Below are positions 1 to 6,529 of a stretch of 23,673 nucleotides of DNA, in pieces. Location of the stretch: the IMG/VR virus record IMGVR_UViG_3300027806_000154, positions 1 to 23,673 of that record. One strand, written 5' to 3'. The stretch is from a virus. The stretch's first letter is position 1; each line of letters starts with the position of its first letter. Under the pieces are notes generated by a model. It was not told the DNA's origin. It was given only the letters and a program-made list of their open reading frames with translations, and did no database searches. The position numbers were made by a program, and so were the translations under genes.

Positions 1-2
1 AA

Positions 3-491
3 TTTTTTCCTCGTGACCTGAGCACGACAACTCTGTTCTACACGCCGTCATCTACGGCTGTGTTGTACGATTTCCCAAATATCCACAATTCCCTGACGCG
101 GCTGAGAACTATCCAGCACATCGAGGGAATTGATTCCGTCACCAGCACACCAGCCGAAAATCTGGAATACAGAACTGCGGATGACCTGTATGATGCTGAT
201 GGCAATCGCAGACCTTCTGTCTACACACTCATTGGTGCCACACTTCGCCTGTATCCTTTGCAGGCTACCGGTGCAGCCAATGTGTTCTTCTTCCAGAATC
301 CTGACGTCACAGAACTTACGTACGGCAGCTGGATTGCAGATACGTATGCAGAAGAACTGGCCATGTGGGCCGCAGCCATTGTCTTTTCACGCACAGGCTT
401 CGTGGAAATGGCGTCGCAATACAACGAAAATCACATCAAGCCGTTCAAAGAACTGCTGATCAACTCTCATCTTCTGGGTAATGTTTCCTGA
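3..491 (+). CDS. Probable head-tail adaptor protein (5' end outside window)
   Basis: The reading frame is open to the left edge, so this is the C-terminal 162 residues of a longer protein; the internal GTG at 60 is not a credible start. The fragment contains a segment with PSVYTLIGATLRLYP, then a tryptophan-containing helix, an Ala-rich helix (EELAMWAAAIVFSRTGF) and a final helical stretch. This pattern resembles podovirus adaptor proteins of the P22 gp4 type, which form a ring under the portal and join it to the tail. The downstream tail-hub and fibre genes agree with that place in a morphogenesis operon. A GAGG-containing Shine-Dalgarno for the next gene overlaps its stop. The family assignment rests on pattern and position rather than a diagnostic motif, so the exact role is moderately uncertain. 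It contains no cysteine. Confidence 0.6.
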   Translation, partial: FFPRDLSTTTLFYTPSSTAVLYDFPNIHNSLTRLRTIQHIEGIDSVTSTPAENLEYRTADDLYDADGNRRPSVYTLIGATLRLYPLQATGAANVFFFQNPDVTELTYGSWIADTYAEELAMWAAAIVFSRTGFVEMASQYNENHIKPFKELLINSHLLGNVS

Positions 492-503
492 GGAATAACA
501 GTC

Positions 504-1049
504 ATGGCTACCTACGTTCCAAACGCAACTCAAGCAACTGAGCCAGTAGGCAGCCGGCCGGTAGGAAGCGCTGCAGAAGAATTTCGTACGCTGAAGGCTT
601 CCATCAACAATATGCGGCAGTGGCTGGGAATTTCCGCTACTGCACCTACAGTTGATACTCTGGGAAATGCTGTAGCTGCTGGAGACTTCTACTACAATTC
701 CACGTCACTGAACATGTTTGTTTACAGTGGCGTGTCTTGGAGAGTGGTAGATAAGACTGCCGTAGAAGCCAGTTTCAGCGCAAGTTCGCTGGTTATCGGA
801 GACTACTCCGCGGATATCATCACCTTTACGCCCACTGCAAACTTCACCATCACAGATTCTGGAATGCTGACTGGCCAATCTGTGCTACTACTGGTTACGA
901 ACGCAGGATCATACACTGCTACGTGGCCTGCTGGCATCAAGTGGCTGAATGGTGCAATTCCTTCGCTACTTGCAACCGGTGTGACGTTTGTGCAGCTTGG
1001 TAAGATCGGTAGTCAACTCTATGGAGTGGCTGCTGGCGGAGCAGTGTGA
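504..1049 (+). CDS. Tail-fibre-like structural protein, 181 aa
   Basis: The N-terminus (ATYVPNATQATEP, then a VGSAAEEFRTLK segment) resembles the start of many podovirus tail-fibre or fibre-adaptor proteins, where this part docks to the tail. The rest is rich in Thr, Ser, Gly and Ala with beta-strand-like alternation and no enzymatic motif. At 181 residues it is far too short to be a full receptor-binding fibre, so it may be a fibre base or adaptor that carries the product of the next gene. The start ATG follows a GAGGAATAACAG ribosome site. Its stop overlaps the start of the next gene (TGATG), so the two are probably translationally coupled. The structural role is likely; the exact position in the tail is inferred. 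Confidence 0.6.
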   Translation: MATYVPNATQATEPVGSRPVGSAAEEFRTLKASINNMRQWLGISATAPTVDTLGNAVAAGDFYYNSTSLNMFVYSGVSWRVVDKTAVEASFSASSLVIGDYSADIITFTPTANFTITDSGMLTGQSVLLLVTNAGSYTATWPAGIKWLNGAIPSLLATGVTFVQLGKIGSQLYGVAAGGAV

Positions 1050-2083
1050 TGAAGTTTCTGCAGTCCTTGGATTTGATGCTGCAATCTGGGAATCGCCCAG
1101 GAACGAATTGGAGGGCTATTAGTGGGCCTGATATAGACGGAAGTGTGTTCAAGTACCAAAATGGGTATTATTTACGAGCTCACCGCACTGCTTCGCCATT
1201 CACGAGTACACGCCGTGTGTTGTTTTATTGGTCAACTGATGCTATAACTTGGATTTCAGTAAATATCCTCTCTAGTACATCGGTTCCTAACACTGTAGAT
1301 ATTGCTACAGACGGTGTAAACATCTTTACATATTATCATGATTCATCAGGCCGCATAATTAATACATATAATACTTCTGGGGGGCTACAAACTACCAATA
1401 CTTATTCTACAGGGTCTGGTGGGGCGTTGCGTGTAGACACTAGGTCAGACGGAAAAAGCCTAGCTGTAGGTCCATACGAACTTGCAACTTTTACCGCGAC
1501 AAACGCAATAACATTTACTTATCCTTCCTTAAACATAGTAGGGAGGAGTGTAAATATTGGAACTACTAGTCTTATTTTCAGCTATTCTGGAGGCACAGAT
1601 ACATTTGTAGACGGTACCACAAATGGCACTTCGCTAAATTTGACACAGGGTGTAGGAAATATTGGAACTGATTGCATACAGCTGGGAATTGTAGGCTATG
1701 ATGCGTTCAATCCTTCAACTGCGCTAGCACAGTGTGTAGTATTAAAAGTATATGTTCCTCCTGTGGGAGACCCAGAATTTATACTACAGACTTTTGATAT
1801 AACTTTAAGTGGCAGTGTGCTAGCATTTGTACCTGTAAATACGTGGTCGGCGGCTGCACTCTCTTTATCGCTTCCTGCGAATCCCACACTCGGCACACTC
1901 ATAGTGCATCCTATTACTGGCGATCTATTTGTTACAGTTATAGCCAGCGGGGTTTCTTATCTGCTACGGTCAATGAATAAGGGGCTGACTTGGGAAATCA
2001 TTCCTTTTGGAGCGACTCGAATTGTGTATTCTCCGTTAGGCTTAGTTATGATTAACACTTTTACACTCTACGTCTCTCCCTGA
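1049..2083 (+). CDS. Putative receptor-binding or tail-fibre tip protein with Asp-box-like motifs
   Basis: This 344-aa protein has two Asp-box (BNR-like) signatures: STDAITW at residues 62-68 and SMNKGLTW near 308-315, where Asn replaces the usual Asp. Asp-boxes mark turns in beta-propeller folds such as sialidases and are found in several phage tail proteins. Much of the rest is Thr/Ser/Gly-rich and beta-strand-like, with no transmembrane segment. I chose the ATG at 1049 over the GTG at 1046 because it overlaps the upstream stop as TGATG and has a GGCGGAG site at good spacing. The gene is visibly richer in A/T and in codons such as ATA, TTA and AAT than either neighbour, which suggests separate acquisition of a host-range module. 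No catalytic residues are recognised, so binding is more likely than enzymatic activity. Confidence 0.5.
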   Translation: MKFLQSLDLMLQSGNRPGTNWRAISGPDIDGSVFKYQNGYYLRAHRTASPFTSTRRVLFYWSTDAITWISVNILSSTSVPNTVDIATDGVNIFTYYHDSSGRIINTYNTSGGLQTTNTYSTGSGGALRVDTRSDGKSLAVGPYELATFTATNAITFTYPSLNIVGRSVNIGTTSLIFSYSGGTDTFVDGTTNGTSLNLTQGVGNIGTDCIQLGIVGYDAFNPSTALAQCVVLKVYVPPVGDPEFILQTFDITLSGSVLAFVPVNTWSAAALSLSLPANPTLGTLIVHPITGDLFVTVIASGVSYLLRSMNKGLTWEIIPFGATRIVYSPLGLVMINTFTLYVSP

Positions 2084-2104
2084 ACAAATTTTCACTTCAC
2101 AGTC

Positions 2105-2290
2105 ATGACACAGCTCACTGAGGATCAGATCGAAGAAATTGCAGAGCGGGCAGCAGAGCGTGCTATGCAGAAACTCACTGACCACATGTATAAGCAAGTA
2201 GGCAAGAGTGTCGTCAGCAAACTCTTCTGGATTGTTGGTGTGATTTCTGTGGGCCTATACCTCTGGTTGAAGCAAAAGGGAATACTCTAA
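2105..2290 (+). CDS. Small tail-anchored membrane protein, 61 aa
   Basis: Residues 1-35 form a charged, amphipathic, probably helical segment (EDQIEEIAERAAERAMQKL). Residues about 38-56 (VSKLFWIVGVISVGLYLWL) are one hydrophobic transmembrane helix, followed by a short basic tail KQKGIL. There is no signal peptide. Similar small proteins with this layout are common near phage tail and lysis genes and usually have no assigned function. Possible roles are a holin, a lysis regulator or a membrane-associated assembly factor. The separate holin candidate at 5386 makes the holin reading less necessary. The start ATG lacks an obvious Shine-Dalgarno (the preceding bases are TTCACTTCACAGTC), so the translation mode is unclear. 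A real gene is likely; the function is open. Confidence 0.6.
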   Translation: MTQLTEDQIEEIAERAAERAMQKLTDHMYKQVGKSVVSKLFWIVGVISVGLYLWLKQKGIL

Positions 2291-2291
2291 A

Positions 2292-2801
2292 ATGGCTGTT
2301 CAACGCTTCAAATTGCCGCTGAATAATGCGGCATTTCCTTTTGTCTCCACCAAGGCTCCGCGCGCCGTGTTTGTTCCAGGCATGGACATTGCACCGCGTG
2401 CAGGTAGGGGTTTCATTGGCACGCAAGATACCATGGACTATGATCTTACGCAGATCATCTATGGTGAAAACTTCATGCCTGTTGGCAAAGGTGTCAAGTC
2501 TGTAGGCTACAGACAGCTCATCGCGCCGACAGTGAACAATGATTTCGATAGCATCTTTGCACTGCGGGATGAAGACGAGAACACAGTTCTCTACAGTCCT
2601 GCTGGGGGGCAGAATTATGTCTATGACGACACGACGTCTGCATGGACTTCTGACCCCATTGAAACTGTGTATGGACTTACGCTGAGTTCTACCAGCTTTC
2701 CTATTGACAGTCAAGTCACCTACGCGTACGTGGATGGCTTCACGTTCATCTGTTTCAGCCGTCTCAAGTCAAATGGCAGTCCTGCCGTAGACATAGTCTG
2801 A
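2292..2801 (+). CDS. Tail hub/nozzle-like protein, N-terminal part (split gene)
   Basis: This 169-aa protein begins AVQRFKLPLNNAAFPF and continues with beta-rich sequence (TYAYVDGFTFICFSRLK). The frame stops at 2799-2801, and the downstream frame opens immediately with an ATG sharing that base (TGATG), reading MYWDSATQSL. The combined length, about 567 residues, and the flow of sequence across the junction suggest both frames belong to one ancestral beta-propeller tail protein, similar in layout to the P22 gp10 hub or T7 gp12 nozzle, which seals the tail channel below the adaptor. The start ATG has an AAGGGAA site about 9 bases upstream. The two parts may be separate subunits, a frameshift product, or the result of a mutation or sequencing error. 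Assignment to the tail hub is by architecture and position only. Confidence 0.55.
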   Translation: MAVQRFKLPLNNAAFPFVSTKAPRAVFVPGMDIAPRAGRGFIGTQDTMDYDLTQIIYGENFMPVGKGVKSVGYRQLIAPTVNNDFDSIFALRDEDENTVLYSPAGGQNYVYDDTTSAWTSDPIETVYGLTLSSTSFPIDSQVTYAYVDGFTFICFSRLKSNGSPAVDIV

Positions 2802-3997
2802 TGTATTGGGATTCTGCTACGCAGTCTCTAAGCCCGCCAGCTGCGCTGATTGCCAATTTGCCATTCGCTGTAGGCGAGATTGATGGCATTTCTTCTGCCG
2901 CAGGCTATCTGATTGTCTGGTCAGGCATCACTATTGCCTGGGCGCCGTTCAATGGCACAGCATTCAACTTCACTCCATACGCTAATGGAGCATTCACAGG
3001 TGCAGGCAGTCAAATTCCTGAAGATGTGCAAGGTATTATTCGCGCAATCATTCCTGTCTCTGGCGGATTCATTGCCTTTACGAATAGAAATGCCATCGGA
3101 GCCAGTTACGTCTCCAACAACCTGAATGCTCCTTGGATTTTCCGTGAAGTCCCAGATGCAGGTGGGTTGGAAAGCTATGAGCAAGCGACGGTAGAAGGAA
3201 GTCTTGGTAGGGTGATTGCTTATACCACGGCAGGAATGCAGACTATCACGCTCAACTCTGCAGAACTTATTCACTCCGACCTGTCAGATTTCATCACTTC
3301 ACGTGAGATTGAGCGGTATAGCTCTACAACGCATACGCTGGAGCAAGCAGCAACTGCATTAGACTTCTATCTTAAAGTTGCAGCTGTTGGCAACAGATAC
3401 ATTGTGCTTTCCTATGGCACTTTCAAAGGAATCTATTCTTTTGCACTAGTCTATGATCTAGCCATCCAACGTTGGGGAAAACTGAGACTTACACATCGGG
3501 ACTGCTTCTACTACAACTATGGTGTGGAATCTGCAGATATTACCTATTCTATGCTAGGAGATGTGCCATATACTGACCTTGACATTGTCACCTATTCCTC
3601 CACGCTGGCGCAATCTAACGCATTCACCAGTGCGCAACATTCCCTGGCGTTCCTAAAACAGACAGGTGAAGTTGTCATTGCAGACTGGTCAGATCAAATC
3701 CGAGATACAGCAGATGAAGGCGTAGTAATTCTTGGGCGTGTGCAACTTTCACGCTCTCGTAATACTCAGCTCAATCGTGCAGAACTGGAAGGTTTGAAGT
3801 CAGGTTCTGTATACATTGCTCCTTCCTACAATGGACGTACACTCAGCACTGTAGAGCAGATGGTGCTGGTGGAAGCAATAGAAGACTACAAGCTGCTGGG
3901 CACATTGGTCGACTGCAAAAACTTCAATATCATCGTGGAAGGCACGTTTGACCTGAGCACAGTCATCCTAGAGGCTACTCCGACAGGAGCCATCTGA
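2801..3997 (+). CDS. Tail hub/nozzle-like protein, C-terminal part
   Basis: This 398-aa protein has repeated beta-blade-like stretches (SAAGYLIVWSGITIAWAPF, then SPVSGGFIAFTNRNA-type strands, VIAYTTAGMQTITL) and a C-terminal beta domain (NRAELEGLKSGSVYIAPSYN and later NFNIIVEGTFDLSTVILEA). The order of propeller-like repeats followed by a terminal beta sandwich recalls P22 gp10, which plugs the tail after DNA packaging. It overlaps the preceding frame as TGATG, and no Shine-Dalgarno is visible before its ATG, so expression would need coupled re-initiation or a -1 frameshift from the upstream frame. Its own stop overlaps the next start, again as TGATG. No enzymatic motif was seen. Tail component is fairly secure; hub or nozzle is inferred. 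Confidence 0.6.
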   Translation: MYWDSATQSLSPPAALIANLPFAVGEIDGISSAAGYLIVWSGITIAWAPFNGTAFNFTPYANGAFTGAGSQIPEDVQGIIRAIIPVSGGFIAFTNRNAIGASYVSNNLNAPWIFREVPDAGGLESYEQATVEGSLGRVIAYTTAGMQTITLNSAELIHSDLSDFITSREIERYSSTTHTLEQAATALDFYLKVAAVGNRYIVLSYGTFKGIYSFALVYDLAIQRWGKLRLTHRDCFYYNYGVESADITYSMLGDVPYTDLDIVTYSSTLAQSNAFTSAQHSLAFLKQTGEVVIADWSDQIRDTADEGVVILGRVQLSRSRNTQLNRAELEGLKSGSVYIAPSYNGRTLSTVEQMVLVEAIEDYKLLGTLVDCKNFNIIVEGTFDLSTVILEATPTGAI

Positions 3998-4998
3998 TGC
4001 CTGAGTATTTCATTTCCAGTGGCCTGCCCTCTTATCCATCTGGGCTGAGTGATAAGGAAGCTGCACTTGTGCTGCCGCTGTATCGAGCAATCGGTACGCT
4101 GGCACAGCAGCTTTCCACGCTCACAGGGAATGTGCAATACAGTGGAACTGAGCAGGGGCAGCTTGACCAGTTGACTAAGCTGCTTGCTCAGCGTACGCAG
4201 AAGATATTTGTTCAAGCAAGTGAAACACTTGCTTATGGCAACCTTGTCACGCTTAGTCTCTCAGCAGGCAAAATTGTAGCGAATAAAGCAGACGCTACGA
4301 ATCTGAACAAGCCTGCGCATGCAGTGATTGATGTGCCAGGAGGAATAGCTGTAGGCCAGTTTGGTGAAGCCATCTTTTTGCAAGGACGTACATCTGGTAT
4401 TTCTGGCACTACCTTTGGCGCTCCATATTGGTTGAGCACAGCCGGCCAAGTGCAAGCAGTCAAGCCGGAAGGTCCAGGAGTTCTGACTCAATACGTGGGC
4501 TTAGGACTTGGAACTGCGGGGTTCTATGCAGACTTGGAAGAGCCAAAGCGCACAGCTTATGGCAGCTTCCTAGACACCACAAATCAAACCGCAGCAGCAA
4601 TCAATACCGCATATGCAATCACTCTCAATTCGACTGTATTTGGTCAGGATATTTCTATCGGCAGTCCTACTTCTCGTGTTGTCATTTCCAAGCCTGGCTT
4701 GTACAATTTTCAGTTCTCGATTCAGCTCATTAACACCGCCGGCGGCGCTCATCGTGTAGCAATCTGGCCGCGCGTCAATGGGCTTGACGTCACAGCAAGT
4801 GCTACGCTAATGAGGCTGCAAGGAAATAATACGGAAGCAGTAGCTGCTTGGAACTTCGTACTTCCTATGAATGCGAATGATTACTTTGAATTGATGTGGG
4901 CAGTGACGGATGTGTCGTTGAAAATTGTAGCGTATGCTGCAACGGCCCCACACCCTGTGGTCCCATCAATCATTCTCACAGTCACAAACAACATCTGA
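3997..4998 (+). CDS. Fibre-like virion protein with C1q/TNF-like C-terminal domain
   Basis: The protein (333 aa) has three parts. Residues 1-67 are helical with Gln-rich stretches (LAQQLSTL, GQLDQLTKLLAQ), suitable for oligomerising or docking to the tail. Residues about 75-182 form a Gly-rich beta domain (ETLAYGNLVTL, KPAHAVIDVPGGIAVGQ, GVLTQYVGLGLG) found in many phage structural proteins. Residues about 188-333 (GSFLDTTNQTAAAINTAY, GLYNFQFSIQL, NDYFELMW) follow the C1q/TNF-like jelly-roll pattern that trimerises at the tips of phage fibres. A spike or fibre role in attachment is the best reading. The start overlaps the upstream stop (TGATG) and is preceded by AGGAG at 7-base spacing. No cysteine is present. 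Confidence 0.65.
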   Translation: MPEYFISSGLPSYPSGLSDKEAALVLPLYRAIGTLAQQLSTLTGNVQYSGTEQGQLDQLTKLLAQRTQKIFVQASETLAYGNLVTLSLSAGKIVANKADATNLNKPAHAVIDVPGGIAVGQFGEAIFLQGRTSGISGTTFGAPYWLSTAGQVQAVKPEGPGVLTQYVGLGLGTAGFYADLEEPKRTAYGSFLDTTNQTAAAINTAYAITLNSTVFGQDISIGSPTSRVVISKPGLYNFQFSIQLINTAGGAHRVAIWPRVNGLDVTASATLMRLQGNNTEAVAAWNFVLPMNANDYFELMWAVTDVSLKIVAYAATAPHPVVPSIILTVTNNI

Positions 4999-5005
4999 GG
5001 TGCAT

Positions 5006-5389
5006 ATGACATTTCGTCTTGGACTTCGTAGCCTCTCACGTCTGGAAGGTGTTCATCCGCACCTGAGAACTGTGGTGATGGATGCCATCACAATTACGTC
5101 TGTGGACTTTGCAGTGCTAGAAGGGCTGCGGACGAAAGAGCGCCAGCAAGTTCTACTCAAGCAAGGAGCTACCAAGACTCTCAATAGCCGCCATCTGACT
5201 GGCCATGCTGTTGACCTTGGCGCATACATTGATGGACAAGTGGCCTGGGATTGGCCTCTCTATCACAAGATCGCAGAAGCCATGAAGACCGCGGCTGCGT
5301 ACCAGAAGATTCCAATCGAGTGGGGCGGAGATTGGAAGTCTTTTCCTGATGGCCCTCATTTCCAACTTCCGTGGGAGACTTATCCATGA
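5006..5389 (+). CDS. Endolysin, peptidase M15 family (VanY/L-Ala-D-Glu peptidase type)
   Basis: This 127-aa enzyme should hydrolyse a peptide bond in the peptidoglycan stem or cross-link at the end of infection. The zinc-binding signature SxHxxGxAxD is intact at residues 61-70 (SRHLTGHAVD: His63, Asp70). The third ligand is His118 in GPHFQLP, and the catalytic Glu is probably Glu105 in EWGGDW. The length matches compact single-domain phage endopeptidases such as the T5 endolysin group. There is no signal peptide or anchor, so release needs a holin, which follows directly. I chose the ATG at 5006 because GAGG lies five bases upstream; in-frame codons further upstream lie inside the preceding gene. 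Its stop overlaps the next start (ATGA). Chemistry is secure at the family level; bond specificity is not shown. Confidence 0.88.
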   Translation: MTFRLGLRSLSRLEGVHPHLRTVVMDAITITSVDFAVLEGLRTKERQQVLLKQGATKTLNSRHLTGHAVDLGAYIDGQVAWDWPLYHKIAEAMKTAAAYQKIPIEWGGDWKSFPDGPHFQLPWETYP

Positions 5390-5553
5390 ATGCAACCATT
5401 ATCTCTGCTGTTGTTCGTCACGTTTTGACTGCCGTTGGCGGCGGTCTTGCTGTTTCCTGGGGCATTGACGGCGCTGCCTGGGAAGGCATCGTCGGTGCTG
5501 TGGCTACACTGGCTGGCCTCGGCTGGTCTGTCTGGGACAAGAAGCGTCAGTAA
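5386..5553 (+). CDS. Small phage holin (two membrane helices)
   Basis: This 55-aa protein has two hydrophobic stretches, about residues 5-24 (IISAVVRHVLTAVGGGLAVS) and 33-49 (EGIVGAVATLAGLGWSV), a short hairpin between them, and a basic C-terminal tail DKKRQ. The pattern RHVLTAVGGGL followed by a second helix and W-S-x-x-D-K-K is typical of the small Pam3-gp28-like putative phage holins. It should form lesions in the inner membrane that release the signal-less endolysin encoded just upstream. The ATG at 5386 overlaps the endolysin stop (ATGA), implying coupled translation. A GTG at 5371 in the same frame would add five residues but lies inside the endolysin gene. No spanin gene was found beside the pair or embedded in it. 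Confidence 0.72.
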   Translation: MNATIISAVVRHVLTAVGGGLAVSWGIDGAAWEGIVGAVATLAGLGWSVWDKKRQ

Positions 5554-5555
5554 AT

Positions 5556-5577
5556 CTCTCTGCAAATCTTCAGAGAG
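5556..5577 (+). other. RNA hairpin after holin gene
   Basis: CTCTCTG (5556-5562) and CAGAGAG (5571-5577) form a perfect 7-bp stem with an 8-nt loop three bases after the holin stop. No T-tract follows, so it is probably not a terminator by itself. It may protect the 3' end of the upstream message or act together with the larger hairpin that starts seven bases later. Confidence 0.5.
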
Positions 5578-5583
5578 GATTAG

Positions 5584-5635
5584 CGTCTACTGTGATCTAT
5601 GGCCTTGGCTACAATGATTGCAGTAGACGTTTTTT
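5584..5635 (+). terminator. Probable Rho-independent terminator between lysis and internal-protein genes
   Basis: CGTCTACTG (5584-5592) pairs perfectly with CAGTAGACG (5621-5629), and six T residues follow (5630-5635). The 9-bp stem encloses a 28-nt loop, longer than usual, which may lower efficiency or fold further. It separates the tail/lysis genes from the internal virion protein genes, and the Shine-Dalgarno of the next gene (AAAGGAAA) starts soon after the T-tract. Partial read-through is likely because no clear promoter is seen between the hairpin and the next start. Confidence 0.6.
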
Positions 5636-5653
5636 CGTTGTAAAGGAAACATC

Positions 5654-6526
5654 ATGAGTAAGGACAAAGTAGCTGCACCTACAGGTGGAGTGCAAGATAT
5701 TTCAGCAATGCTGCAGATGCTTGGTGGTACTGCTGGCAAGTCCACCACTACGCAAAATCCTGGAGACATTGCTGCGCTGCAAAATGTCATTGGGCAGCTG
5801 CAAGGCGCAGATTACAATGCGATTCTGCAATCCATCTTCCAAGCGGCAGGTGGTGCAATTCCTGGGCTGCAAGCAGCGTATGGTCGTTCTATGGGTGCTC
5901 GCAGTTATAACAACTCAGGTATCCAAGCTGCGCTGAATGACCTGCTCAAGCAGACTACGCTGGCAGCACAAGACAAGATTGCCAACCAGCAGCTGCAAAA
6001 TCAGCAGCTTCAAGTGCAAGCGGGTCAAAGTGTAGCACAAGCCACCAAGGGCACGACGGAAACCAAGACTGCCAAGGAAGGCACGAATATTCCCAAGGCT
6101 GCTGGCACACTTGCAGTTCTGGAAGCACTTGCGCGCCTGGCAGGCAACAAGACTGTGCAAGACATGGTCGGCAAGGTAAGTGGGGGAATCATTGCTCCTG
6201 CTGCCACCGCAGGAACTGCTACTGCTCCAGCCGCCGCAGCCCCCATTGCCAGCGCGCCTGCACCGCAAATGCAAGCTGCACCAATGGCGCAACCTGCACA
6301 GCAAGTCCCTCAAGTTGCAGCTCCCATGGCACAGCCTGTGATGCAGGTTCCCATGGTGAATGCTCCTGTGCAGGCTCCTATGGTTGGTCCCATGTATTCA
6401 AACGCCGCTGGCAACTTGGCACCTTCCAGTTATCTTGCTGCTGACCCATTTGACTTTGTCAATATCCCCGCACCGGCACCTGAATACACACCTATCTTTG
6501 CAGAAGACTTTGGATACGAGGGTTAA
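5654..6526 (+). CDS. Internal virion (ejection) protein, 290 aa
   Basis: The N-terminal half is helical and Gln/Ala-rich, with a short internal repeat around residues 113-125 (NQQLQNQQLQVQAGQ). Residues about 180-250 are a low-complexity Ala/Pro/Gln/Met segment with repeated MAQP, APM and VPxV units. The C-terminus is acidic and aromatic (YTPIFAEDFGYEG). It contains no cysteine and no enzymatic motif. Its place as first of four consecutive genes leading to a very large protein matches the internal core genes of T7-like podoviruses (gp14, gp15, gp16), whose products leave the capsid before the DNA and build a conduit across the cell envelope. AAAGGAAA precedes the ATG. The exact T7 equivalent cannot be set by sequence; gp14 is the closest analogue by order and size. 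Confidence 0.6.
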   Translation: MSKDKVAAPTGGVQDISAMLQMLGGTAGKSTTTQNPGDIAALQNVIGQLQGADYNAILQSIFQAAGGAIPGLQAAYGRSMGARSYNNSGIQAALNDLLKQTTLAAQDKIANQQLQNQQLQVQAGQSVAQATKGTTETKTAKEGTNIPKAAGTLAVLEALARLAGNKTVQDMVGKVSGGIIAPAATAGTATAPAAAAPIASAPAPQMQAAPMAQPAQQVPQVAAPMAQPVMQVPMVNAPVQAPMVGPMYSNAAGNLAPSSYLAADPFDFVNIPAPAPEYTPIFAEDFGYEG

Positions 6527-6529
6527 ATC

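Noticed and set aside
2780-2801. Programmed -1 frameshift at a slippery heptamer in the split tail hub gene
   Set aside because: No X-XXY-YYZ heptamer or clear downstream pseudoknot was found, so the split is reported as unresolved rather than called a programmed frameshift.
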